From assembly GCA_000514715.1 (NCBI GenBank), contig KI911459.1:248001-312000 (forward strand): 64,000 bases of DNA, read 5' to 3'. The stretch is from Streptomyces sp. CNH099 (GTDB lineage Bacteria; Actinomycetota; Actinomycetes; Streptomycetales; Streptomycetaceae). Shown here piece by piece: positions 8,455 through 15,658 of the stretch. A model generated the notes under the pieces. It had not been told where the DNA came from. It saw only the letters and a list, made by a program, of their open reading frames with translations, and searched no databases. The position numbers and the translations under genes are program-made. How positions within the stretch are numbered: position 1 is the stretch's first letter; every line of letters begins with the position of its first letter.

Positions 8455-8748
8455 ATGCCCAAGGGCTACTGGGTCAGCGTCTACCGCACCATTTCGGATC
8501 CCGAGAAACTGGCCGCCTACAACGAGCTGGCCCGCCTGGCCGTCGAGCCCGGGGGCGGCCGGACTATCGTCCGTGGCGGTCGGGTCGTGGCGTATGACGC
8601 CGGAATCGCCGAGCGCACCGTCGTGGTCGAGTTCGACAGCTTCGAGCAGGCCGTCGCGGTGCGCGAGAGCGCGGCCTACCAGGAGGCGCTGGCCGCCCTC
8701 TCCGAAGGCGTCGAGCGCGACTTCCGCATCGTCGAAGGCATCGACTGA
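8455..8748 (+). CDS. DUF1330 domain protein
   Basis: This 97-aa protein begins MPKGYWVSVYRTISDPEKLAAYNELA, which is the DUF1330 pattern (KGY.....V.DPE....Y). The middle carries GGRTIVRGG and the end shows FDSFEQAVAVRESAAYQEAL. The family adopts a ferredoxin-like alpha-beta barrel fold; no enzymatic function is firmly known. ATG 8455 follows GGAGG at 8446-8450 and gives the conserved N terminus. It is only 3 bp from the PhzF-like gene, so the two are almost certainly co-translated. It starts 139 bp after the CRISPR array. Confidence 0.85.
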   Translation: MPKGYWVSVYRTISDPEKLAAYNELARLAVEPGGGRTIVRGGRVVAYDAGIAERTVVVEFDSFEQAVAVRESAAYQEALAALSEGVERDFRIVEGID

Positions 8749-8751
8749 CCC

Positions 8752-9639
8752 ATGTCCTGGCCGGAGGTCACGGTGGTTGATGCGTGCGTGCGGCGCGACG
8801 GCCGGGGTGGTAGCCCCACGGCCGTCACCGACGACGACCCGGCGGCGACCGACGCGGACCGGCGTGCGGTCGCCGCTGCGGCCGGCACCTCGCACGCGGC
8901 GTTCCTCGGCCCGGGGCGGACGCCGGACGGTGGCCGGCCGGTCCGGTTCTTCACCGCCACCGCCGAACTGTCCGGCTGCGGCCACGGCACCGTTGCCGCG
9001 CAGGCCGTCCGGTTGGCCCGCACCGCGCTGGGCGAGCTGAACGACCGCCAGCACACCGGCGGGCGCACGTTCGACACCGTCGCGATCCGCCGCCCCGCCG
9101 GCATCGAGGTGTGGTTCGACCAGGGCCCCGTCGCGTTGCGTCACCCGGTACCGGACGAGCGCGCCGAGATCGTCGCCGCGCTCGGGCTCACCGAGGACGA
9201 TCCGCATCCGATCGACGCGCCACGGATCGCCGCGCCCGGCGCACCACGCATCCTGGTACCGGTCTACGACCGGTCGGCGCTGCTCCGAGTCCGCCCGCAC
9301 CTCGGCAGGCTGGCAGAGGCGTGCCGGCGGTACGGGCTTCTCGGCTGCTTCGTGTACGTACCGCCGGTGGGCGACCGGCCGGGTGCGGCGCGGATGTTCG
9401 CGCCGGCGATCGGTGTCGACGAGGACGTCGCCAACGCCAACAGCACCGGCTGCCTGGCCGCCCACCTGCTCGACACGACGGGGGCGCGGACGGTCGCGAT
9501 CGAGGTGGAACAGGGCGACGCCCTCGGCCGACCGGCCAGCGTGCTCGCTTCGGCCCGACGCGGGCCGGCGGGCATCACGACCCGGGTCGGCGGGCTGGCG
9601 GTGGTCCGCGACGGCCACCGAGGCCACGACCGGACGTGA
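8752..9639 (+). CDS. PhzF-family protein lacking the usual catalytic Glu
   Basis: PhzF proteins are two-lobed isomerases related to diaminopimelate epimerase. The 295-aa protein shows the family frame: VDACVRRDGRGGSPTAV at the N terminus, RFFTATAELSGCGHGTVAA (equivalent of FFTP..EL..CGH), and near the C terminus EDVANANSTGCLAAHLL. In PhzF enzymes the catalytic glutamate sits in an SE motif after the first strand pair; here the matching stretch reads AAGTSHAAFLGP, with His in its place. The protein may therefore not catalyse the usual isomerisation. ATG 8752 lies 3 bp after the DUF1330 stop, giving a tight two-gene unit. Substrate is unknown. Confidence 0.75.
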   Translation: MSWPEVTVVDACVRRDGRGGSPTAVTDDDPAATDADRRAVAAAAGTSHAAFLGPGRTPDGGRPVRFFTATAELSGCGHGTVAAQAVRLARTALGELNDRQHTGGRTFDTVAIRRPAGIEVWFDQGPVALRHPVPDERAEIVAALGLTEDDPHPIDAPRIAAPGAPRILVPVYDRSALLRVRPHLGRLAEACRRYGLLGCFVYVPPVGDRPGAARMFAPAIGVDEDVANANSTGCLAAHLLDTTGARTVAIEVEQGDALGRPASVLASARRGPAGITTRVGGLAVVRDGHRGHDRT

Positions 9640-9740
9640 ACTCACCCGGCACTGCGCAGGACAAGGTGTCCGGACGAGGAGAAGAGGCCAGGCCCCGTTC
9701 CCCGTCGAGGTGGTCTCGCCTTGTCAGGCTGGCGGGTCGA

Positions 9741-10691
9741 TCACAGGACGAGCACGAGTTTGCCGCCGGGGCGGCGCGATCGGCTGAGCTCGGCCGCCTC
9801 CTGGATCTGGTCGAGGGTGTAGGTGCGGGCGACCGGTACGACCAGGATGCCTTCGCCGGCGAGCCTGGCGAACTCGTTCATCTGGTCGTAGCGGATCTCG
9901 GTGGTGATCCGGACGCCCAGTTCGGCTGCGGCGGCGAAGTCCGAGACGGTGAGGACGCGGTCGGGATCCCCGGTCAGCCCGATCAAGGCCGGTAGCGAGC
10001 CGCCGGCCGGACTGGGCTGGTCGGCGCGGTCGATCCGGCCCCCGGTCGGCGCGGTGTCCAGGGCGCGGTCCACGGGGGACGGGGCCAGTGCGCTGACCCG
10101 TTCGGCCATGCCTTCGCCGTAGGCGGTCACCCGGGCGCCGATCTCTTCGAGGGCGGCGGCCCGAGTCGGCCCGGCTGTGGCGATCACCCGAACACCCCGG
10201 TGCAGCGCGAAGCGCACCGCCGCCTCACCCACGGTGGTGCCCGCGCCGTGGACGAGCAGCAGCTCACCCGGCTCGACGCCGAGGTCGTCGAGCGCGCGCC
10301 ACGCCGTCTCGGCCGCCATCGGCAGCGCGGCGGCCTGCTCGGCGGTGACGCCCTCGGGGATGCGTGCCCAGGCCGGCATCAGCGCGTACTCGGCGGCGCC
10401 GGCCGTCGGGCCGTCGAAGGTGGCCGGGCCGAACACGCGGTCGCCGATCTGGACGCCGTCGACGCCCTCGCCGAGCGCGTCGACGGTGCCCGCGACCTCA
10501 AGGCCGAGCCCGCGCGGCAGCGGCGGCAGGTGGTCGGCGAGGAGACCGTCGACGACGTGCCAGTCGGCCGGTGCCAGTCCGCACGCCCGCACGGCGATGC
10601 GGATCCGGCCGGGTCCCGGCTCCGGCTGTGGGACGTCGCGGAGCGCTATCACGTCCGGGGAGCCGAACCGGTCGAACTGCAGAGCCTTCAT
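9741..10691 (-). CDS. NAD(P)-dependent MDR-family oxidoreductase (quinone oxidoreductase type)
   Basis: The 316-aa protein is a zinc-independent medium-chain dehydrogenase/reductase. It begins MKALQFDRFGSPDVIAL, has the GroES-like half with PLPRGLGLEVAGTVDALGEGV, and a Rossmann half with LLVHGAGTTVGEAAVRFA as cofactor loop. The C terminus is SRRPGGKLVLVL. No structural zinc Cys cluster is seen. The reverse-strand ATG at 10691 gives the conserved N terminus; upstream extension would overlap the divergent remnant gene. An inverted repeat at 10708-10725 lies directly in front of it, suggesting repression by a TetR-type protein. Substrate is not predictable. Confidence 0.87.
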   Translation of the reverse strand: MKALQFDRFGSPDVIALRDVPQPEPGPGRIRIAVRACGLAPADWHVVDGLLADHLPPLPRGLGLEVAGTVDALGEGVDGVQIGDRVFGPATFDGPTAGAAEYALMPAWARIPEGVTAEQAAALPMAAETAWRALDDLGVEPGELLLVHGAGTTVGEAAVRFALHRGVRVIATAGPTRAAALEEIGARVTAYGEGMAERVSALAPSPVDRALDTAPTGGRIDRADQPSPAGGSLPALIGLTGDPDRVLTVSDFAAAAELGVRITTEIRYDQMNEFARLAGEGILVVPVARTYTLDQIQEAAELSRSRRPGGKLVLVL

Positions 10692-10707
10692 GACGATCTC
10701 CTGGCTG

Positions 10708-10725
10708 ATGACAGCATCTGTTGTC
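10708..10725. promoter_or_regulatory. Inverted repeat in front of the MDR gene (candidate operator)
   Basis: TGACA and TGTCA arms separated by 8 bp (TGACAGCATCTGTTGTCA) lie about 17 bp upstream of the MDR start and at the start of the TetR remnant. The position and size fit a TetR-family operator. No binding data; the cognate repressor may be lost. Confidence 0.45.
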
Positions 10726-11055
10726 ATTGACACCGCGCTGGGCACCGCCGAGGAGATCTTCCGCCCACGCGTGTTCCTGCTGCGCCGGGCACGAGTGATC
10801 GCCGCCAACCCGGCACTGGCCGAGCGCGATCTGATCAAGCTCGCCGCCATCGCCGACGCGCTGGCACCGGCGCTCGAACGCCGCGGCGTCGAGCCCGGCA
10901 AAGCCCGCTTCATCATCGACGTGGTGCTGGCGATCCACCGGCGCGCCATGCCCCGCTGGCTGGCCGAGCCGGACACCACCCTGGCTCAGCTCATGGCCCA
11001 GGCCGCCGACGAGCTGCGTGAGGCGGTCACACCGCCGGCTCCGACAGCCCGCTGA
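10708..11055 (+). pseudogene. TetR-family regulator remnant without DNA-binding domain
   Basis: The frame encodes 115 residues. From about residue 20 it reads PRVFLLRRARVIAANPALAERDLIKLA and ends WLAEPDTTLAQLMAQAADEL, which is like the ligand-binding C-terminal part of TetR-family regulators. The first 45-50 residues that should form the helix-turn-helix are absent: upstream of residue 1 lies the oxidoreductase promoter on the other strand. The simplest reading is an internal deletion that joined the start region of a divergently transcribed repressor to its C-terminal domain. ATG 10708 is the only plausible start. It could instead be a functional HTH-less protein. It faces away from the MDR gene it probably once controlled. 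Confidence 0.55.
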
Positions 11056-11169
11056 GCCGACCCTTGCCCGCAGGGTTGGCTCTTCACGCCCGGCACCCGG
11101 CGGACCGCACCCGGCAGGACCGGCGGAAACCCAGGTGGCCTCAGCGCACGATCTCGGTAGAGTCGGGCG

Positions 11170-11664
11170 ATGCCCGAGCTGAAGCGGCTGCACGTCGGCC
11201 ACGCCCCGGCGGTCCTGGCCTTCGAGCTGGAGAACCGCGGCTACTTCGCCGCCTCGATCTCCGACCGTGGCGACGACTACTTCGACCGGTTCACCGACGG
11301 GTACAACGCCCTGCTGGCCGAGCAGGAGGCCGGCATCTGCGCCTTCTACGTGCTCGTCGCCGAGGACGGCTCGGTTCTGGGCAGGTTCAACCTGTACGAC
11401 CTGGAGGACGGCGCCGCCAGGCTCGGCTACCGGGTCGCGGAGCGGGTCGCGGGCCGCGGCGTGGCGACCGCGACGGTCCGCGAGCTGTGCCGGACGGCGA
11501 CGGCGCGGCACGGCCTGCGCACCCTGCGGGCGGCCGCCTCCCACGACAACGTCGCGTCCCGGAAAGTCCTGGCCAAGGCCGGGTTCGCCCCGGTCGGCCC
11601 GGCCAGCGCGGCCGACCTCGGCGGCAAGTCGGGCACCTGGTACCAGCGCGACTTCCAGCCCTAG
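11170..11664 (+). CDS. GNAT N-acetyltransferase (RimJ/RimL-like)
   Basis: The 164-aa protein has the GNAT fold signature: strand 4 VLGRFNLYDLEDGAARLGYRV, the acetyl-CoA loop RVAGRGVATATV (R-x-x-G-x-G/A pattern) at about residues 93-104, and a C-terminal segment ASHDNVASRKVLAKAGF. This pattern fits the RimJ/RimL branch that acetylates alpha-amino groups of proteins or small amines. Substrate cannot be assigned. ATG 11170 gives full family length; no strong SD is visible. It is monocistronic, 114 bp after the TetR remnant and convergent with the sulfatase gene, whose stop lies 60 bp away. Confidence 0.85.
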   Translation: MPELKRLHVGHAPAVLAFELENRGYFAASISDRGDDYFDRFTDGYNALLAEQEAGICAFYVLVAEDGSVLGRFNLYDLEDGAARLGYRVAERVAGRGVATATVRELCRTATARHGLRTLRAAASHDNVASRKVLAKAGFAPVGPASAADLGGKSGTWYQRDFQP

Positions 11665-11724
11665 GCCCCTGATGCGGCCACCGCGGCACCGGCGAACCCG
11701 CCTGCTACCACTGCTTTCCACCCG

Positions 11725-13209
11725 CTAGCCGTAGTACTCGACCTTGTCCCAGAAGTCGGTCCGTGGGTCGGTGGCGCGCGGGTCGTCGGTGCGGAGCATC
11801 CAGTTCTGCAACTGCTTCCGGAGCCGGGTCTTCACCGCGGTCTGCCGCGGTTCGTCCGCGAGGTTCTTCAGGCCGTGCGGGTCGGATGCGAGGTCGTAGA
11901 GTTCCTCCGCCGGCCGCTTGGCGGTGGCCAGCTGGAACGCCTTGGCGAATCCCGGCCTGTGCCGGTTCTCAAGGAGCTGCGTCTTGGTGCGCCCCGCGTC
12001 GATATCGCCGAAGACCCCCTGCAGGCCCAGGTCGAAGTCCGGATCGCCGGCGGGCCAGCGCTCCGGGAAGAAGTTGCGGATATACAGCCACCTGTCCGTG
12101 CGCAGTGCGCGGACGGGGTACGCGAGGTTCCCCTCCCGGGCCAAGGCGTGTCGCTCGCGCTCGACGACGACGAACCCGCGCGGGGCGGCCGTGCCCGAGA
12201 GGGCCGGCAGCAGCGACTGCCCGGTCATCGCCGGCGGCGTGGGCAGCCCGGCGGCGTCGAGGAAGGTGGGAGCGAGATCGCTCAGCAGCGTCAGGCGGTC
12301 GATCACCGTGCCGGGGGCGGCCCGGCCCGGCCAGCGGACCGCGAGCGGCACGCGGGTGCCGGCGTCGTAGGTGTTGGCCTTGGCCCGTGGCCAGGGCCAG
12401 CCGTGGTCGCCGGTCATCACCACGATGGTGTTCTCGGCGAGCCCGCGCTCGTCCAGGAGCCGCAGGGCGTCGCCGACCTCGCTGTCGAAGCGCTGCACTT
12501 CGGCCAGGTAGTTGACGATGTCGGTGCGGACCTCCGGCGTGTCCGGGAGATACGGCGGGACGTCCACGGCGGCCGGGTCGATGCCGGACCGCTCGCCGAG
12601 TTCGGGGTCGTACGGCCGGTGCGGATCGGAGGAGCCGAGCCAGAAGCAGAACGGCGTCCGCTCCGGCTGCTGTCCGAGGAACTCGCCGAACGACGGGAAG
12701 CCCGGCCCCGCCGGGTTGTGCGGCCACTGCGGAAAGACGCCGGGGCCGTAGCCCTTGCGCATCCGGCCGACGCGGTAGCCCGCCTGCTGGAGGAGGTCCG
12801 GGTACACATCGAACGTGGCCGGCAGCTCGGACCACAGGTTCGCTCCCGCCTCAAGGCGGTGCGGCGCCTGGCCGGTGAGGATCGCGTTCCGCGACGGCGT
12901 GCACGAGGGGGCGGCGCAGAAGGCGCGCGTGAACAGCGCGCCTTCGTCGGCGAGCCGGTCGAACGTCGGCGTCCGCGCGGCCCGGGAACCGTAGGCGCCG
13001 GCGTCCGGGTAGCCCCAGTCGTCCGCGATCGCGAACAGGATGTTGACCGGACGCTCCGGCCCCTTCCGCGCCGCCCGGGCCGGCGCGCCCAGCGCCAGCG
13101 CACCGGTGATTCCGGTGATCCCGGTGAGCATCGTGCGCCTGCGTATGTCATGTTCGTCAGGGTTCCTGCCGCTCAACGCGGGCCTCCGCTCCAGGTCGCC
13201 ATCCGTCAT
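11725..13209 (-). CDS. Tat-exported sulfatase
   Basis: The 494-aa protein starts with a twin-arginine signal (IRRRTMLTGITGITGALALG, cleavage after APARA). The alkaline-phosphatase-fold sulfatase domain follows: metal-binding FAIADDWGYPD, the maturation motif CTPSR with Cys103 that becomes formylglycine, GSSDPHRPY and MTGDHGWPW. The C-terminal part ends in LYDLASDPHGLKNLADEP, typical of sulfatases that hydrolyse sulfate esters or sulfamates of sugars (N-sulfoglucosamine sulfohydrolase-like). No formylglycine-generating enzyme is in the window. The ATG at 13209 is chosen because it leaves a normal Tat signal; a near-palindrome begins at that codon. Substrate remains unknown. Confidence 0.87.
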   Translation of the reverse strand: MTDGDLERRPALSGRNPDEHDIRRRTMLTGITGITGALALGAPARAARKGPERPVNILFAIADDWGYPDAGAYGSRAARTPTFDRLADEGALFTRAFCAAPSCTPSRNAILTGQAPHRLEAGANLWSELPATFDVYPDLLQQAGYRVGRMRKGYGPGVFPQWPHNPAGPGFPSFGEFLGQQPERTPFCFWLGSSDPHRPYDPELGERSGIDPAAVDVPPYLPDTPEVRTDIVNYLAEVQRFDSEVGDALRLLDERGLAENTIVVMTGDHGWPWPRAKANTYDAGTRVPLAVRWPGRAAPGTVIDRLTLLSDLAPTFLDAAGLPTPPAMTGQSLLPALSGTAAPRGFVVVERERHALAREGNLAYPVRALRTDRWLYIRNFFPERWPAGDPDFDLGLQGVFGDIDAGRTKTQLLENRHRPGFAKAFQLATAKRPAEELYDLASDPHGLKNLADEPRQTAVKTRLRKQLQNWMLRTDDPRATDPRTDFWDKVEYYG

Positions 13210-13224
13210 GTACAACGTTGCACA
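13209..13224. promoter_or_regulatory. LacI-type near-palindrome at the sulfatase start
   Basis: TGTACAACGTTGCACA is symmetric at 14 of 16 positions around a central CG, the form of LacI/GalR-family operators. It begins within the assigned sulfatase start codon and extends upstream, where it would block transcription or RBS access. No LacI-type gene is nearby. Inference from symmetry. Confidence 0.4.
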
Positions 13225-13336
13225 TCGCCAGTCCCAGCGTGCCCTCAACCGGCCCGAGGAAACATGCGCGGTGAGGCGTTTGGCGGCGGCCGGCCGGCCT
13301 GCTCCACCAGGCCCGTGAGGTCGGGACGGTGCGGCT

Positions 13337-13353
13337 TCTCAGCCTGGTCTCAG
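13337..13353 (+). promoter_or_regulatory. Direct TCTCAG repeats before the response regulator
   Basis: TCTCAG occurs at 13337-13342 and 13348-13353, exactly 11 bp apart, about 55 bp upstream of the response regulator start. OmpR-family regulators usually bind direct repeats with this spacing. A single inverted copy (CTGAGA, 17870-17875) lies upstream of the MmpL gene. Candidate autoregulatory site only. Confidence 0.35.
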
Positions 13354-13407
13354 GTTGAGCGGGGACAATGAGCGGCAAAAGTGTCGACTGGAAGGAGGCG
13401 GGCCGGC

Positions 13408-14100
13408 GTGCGGATCATGATCGCGGATGATGAAGTGGCCGTCCGCGAGTCGCTGGAGCGGGTGCTCCAGGTCGAGGGTTACGACACCAGCACCGTCGCC
13501 AACGGCCTCGCCGTGCTCGACGGGGTCGACGGGGCCGGCGGTGACACGCTGGATCTGCTGATCCTCGACGTGATGATGCCCCGCCTCGGCGGGGTGGAGA
13601 CCTGCCGGCGGTTGCGGGCCGCGGGCCGGGATCTGCCGGTGCTGATGCTGACCGCCCGTGACCAGGTCTCCGACCGGGTCACGGGGCTGGACGCGGGCGC
13701 CGACGACTACCTGCCCAAGCCGTTCGCCACCGAGGAACTGCTGGCCCGGGTGCGGGCCCTGCTGCGCCGGCGCACGCCGACCGACGGGGAGTCGCAGATC
13801 CTGTCGTTCGCCGACGTTCGGCTCGATCCCGACAGGTTCGAGGCGTGGCGTGGCGAGCGGCCGCTGCGCCTGACCCGGACCGAGTTCTCCCTCCTGCAGG
13901 TCCTCATGCGCAACGCGACCCGGGTCCTGACCCGCGACGCGCTGTTCGAGGCGATCTGGGGCTTCGACATGAGCGCCACCGCCAACAACCTCCAGGTATA
14001 CGTGAGCTACCTGCGCCGCAAGATGGAGGCCGAGGGTGAACCGCGATTGGTCTACACGCTGCGCGGCCTGGGATACACGTTGCGGGAGACTCCTCCGTGA
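13408..14100 (+). CDS. OmpR/PhoB-family response regulator
   Basis: The 230-aa protein has an N-terminal receiver domain with the acidic pair IADDE, phosphoacceptor Asp54 in LILDVMMPRLGG, Thr/Lys switch residues (MLTARD and YLPKPFA), and a C-terminal winged helix (about 135-228: PLRLTRTEFSLLQVLMRN through YVSYLRRKME and LRGLGYTLR). GTG 13408 lies 8 nt after GGAAGGAGG (13391-13399), so it is preferred to GTG 13381. Its stop overlaps the kinase start (GTGA), forming a classical two-component operon. The likely target is the convergent MmpL exporter gene and the operon itself, through the 11-bp-spaced direct repeats upstream. Confidence 0.92.
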   Translation: MRIMIADDEVAVRESLERVLQVEGYDTSTVANGLAVLDGVDGAGGDTLDLLILDVMMPRLGGVETCRRLRAAGRDLPVLMLTARDQVSDRVTGLDAGADDYLPKPFATEELLARVRALLRRRTPTDGESQILSFADVRLDPDRFEAWRGERPLRLTRTEFSLLQVLMRNATRVLTRDALFEAIWGFDMSATANNLQVYVSYLRRKMEAEGEPRLVYTLRGLGYTLRETPP

Positions 14101-15548
14101 GCAGGCCCGCCCGCCGGGAGCCGCGCCGGCTGACCCGATGGTGGCGCCGGCGGTCCCTGCGGACCAGGCTGACGGTGATCGCGGCGACGGCCATCGCGGT
14201 CAGCGTGTTCGTGGCCTTCCAGGTGGCCAGCGAGCTACTGGACTGGGAGCTGCGGGACAGCGCCGAGAACCAGCTGCGCGCCGACTCCCGCGTCCTGGCG
14301 ACGAACGCGGAGCGCGCCGGTCTGGCGCGGGTCCAGCTACCGCCGTATCCCGGATCCGGTCGGCTGGTGCGGGTCATCCTGCCCGACGGCTCGACCCGGA
14401 CGCCGCCCGGCCAACCCGCGCTGCCCCCGGTCAGCGAGCCCGCCGGGCGCGTGGTGCGGGGCGCGTCGGCCGACCTGATGGAGTCGAACGACAGCGACGA
14501 GGACGGCTACCTCATCTACACGCTGCGGGCGGGCGACGGCGCGGTCCAGGTGGCCCGCGTCGTCGACGACAGCCCGATCAACCGGTTCGGGTTCGGCATG
14601 CTGCTGATCGGGCTGTTCTGCGTGGCCGGCGGCGCCCTTGTCGGGCGGACCGTGGCGCGGACCGGGCTGGCACCGATCGACCGGCTGACCGCCGCCGCGG
14701 TACGTGTCGCGCACACCCGGGATCTCGACGCGGACATCCAGGATGAGGGCGGTGGGGAGATCCGGCGGCTGATCCAGGCGATCAACGACATGCTCGCCGC
14801 GCTCAGGGACTCCCGGCGGGCCCAGCGGCTGCTCGCCGAGGACGCCGCCCACGAACTCAAGACCCCGCTCACCAGCCTGCGCCTCAACGCCGAGCTGCTG
14901 ATCCGGCTCGATCGGCGCGGCACCCTGGACAGCGCGCTGCCGGCGGAGAGCCGGACCCGGCTGGTCAACGAACTCGGCGCCCAGGTCGCCGAGTTGAGCA
15001 CCCTTGTCGCCGAGCTGACCGACCTGGCGCGCGGTGACGTCAGCGACGAGAGCACCGAGCTGCTCGACCTCGCCGACGTGGTGGGGGCCGCCGCGATCCG
15101 GGCGCGTTCCCGCGTGCCCGACATCGAGGTCGCGCTCGACGTGACCTCCGTGTGGGTGAACGGGCGTCCCGCCGCGCTCCAGCGGGCGGTGCTCAACCTC
15201 GTCGACAACGCCGGCAAGTTCTCCCCCGCGAACCAGCCGGTCCAGGTCCGGCTCCGTGCCGAGGGCACGTCGGCGGTGCTTGAGGTCGACGACGCCGGGC
15301 CCGGCATCGACGCCGCCGACGTACCGCGGGTGTTCGACCGGTTCTACCGTGCCGACAGCGCCCGGGCGTTGCCGGGATCCGGTCTGGGGCTGTCGATCGT
15401 GCAGCGGGTCGTCGACGCCCACGGCGGCCGGGTCACCGTCGCCCGCTCCGCACGCGGTGGCGCGCTGCTTCGGGTCGACCTTCCGGCCGCGGCCCCGCCC
15501 GCCCCGATCGGGCGGCACGCCGCAGGGGAGGACACCGCCAAGCGCTGA
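14097..15548 (+). CDS. Membrane sensor histidine kinase
   Basis: The 483-aa kinase has a first membrane helix at about 24-45 (RLTVIAATAIAVSVFVAFQV), an extracytoplasmic domain of about 115 residues, a second helix at about 164-183 (FGMLLIGLFCVAGGALVG) and a HAMP linker. The DHp domain carries AAHELKTPLTSLRL with His252. The ATPase domain has N box NLVDNAGKFS, G1 DDAGPGID and G2 GSGLGLSIVQRVV. All motifs are intact. GTG 14097 overlaps the regulator stop by 4 bases. It belongs to the EnvZ-like class. Signal unknown; the extracytoplasmic sensor and the adjacent exporter suggest envelope or drug stress. Convergent with mmpL across a shared hairpin at 15604-15638. Confidence 0.93.
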   Translation: MSRPARREPRRLTRWWRRRSLRTRLTVIAATAIAVSVFVAFQVASELLDWELRDSAENQLRADSRVLATNAERAGLARVQLPPYPGSGRLVRVILPDGSTRTPPGQPALPPVSEPAGRVVRGASADLMESNDSDEDGYLIYTLRAGDGAVQVARVVDDSPINRFGFGMLLIGLFCVAGGALVGRTVARTGLAPIDRLTAAAVRVAHTRDLDADIQDEGGGEIRRLIQAINDMLAALRDSRRAQRLLAEDAAHELKTPLTSLRLNAELLIRLDRRGTLDSALPAESRTRLVNELGAQVAELSTLVAELTDLARGDVSDESTELLDLADVVGAAAIRARSRVPDIEVALDVTSVWVNGRPAALQRAVLNLVDNAGKFSPANQPVQVRLRAEGTSAVLEVDDAGPGIDAADVPRVFDRFYRADSARALPGSGLGLSIVQRVVDAHGGRVTVARSARGGALLRVDLPAAAPPAPIGRHAAGEDTAKR

Positions 15549-15603
15549 CCCGCACCGGCGGCGCGGCGCAGACCAGAGGGCGGCGACCGTCGGGCCCATG
15601 AAA

Positions 15604-15638
15604 AGATCCGGGACGGGCCTGGGGCCCGTCCTGGATCT
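15604..15638. terminator. Bidirectional hairpin between kinase and MmpL genes
   Basis: A 15-bp stem (15604-15618 with 15624-15638, one G-T pair) closes a five-base loop. The arm is AGATCCGGGACGGGC. It is placed 56 bp after the kinase stop and 21 bp after the mmpL stop, so it can serve both converging transcripts. Confidence 0.8.
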
Positions 15639-15658
15639 CGTCCGTGGCGCCGCGGCGC

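Noticed and set aside
8083..8748. An open frame that runs through the CRISPR array into the DUF1330 gene
   Set aside because: The part before 8455 translates repeats and spacers and has no RBS; ATG 8455 with GGAGG gives the family start.
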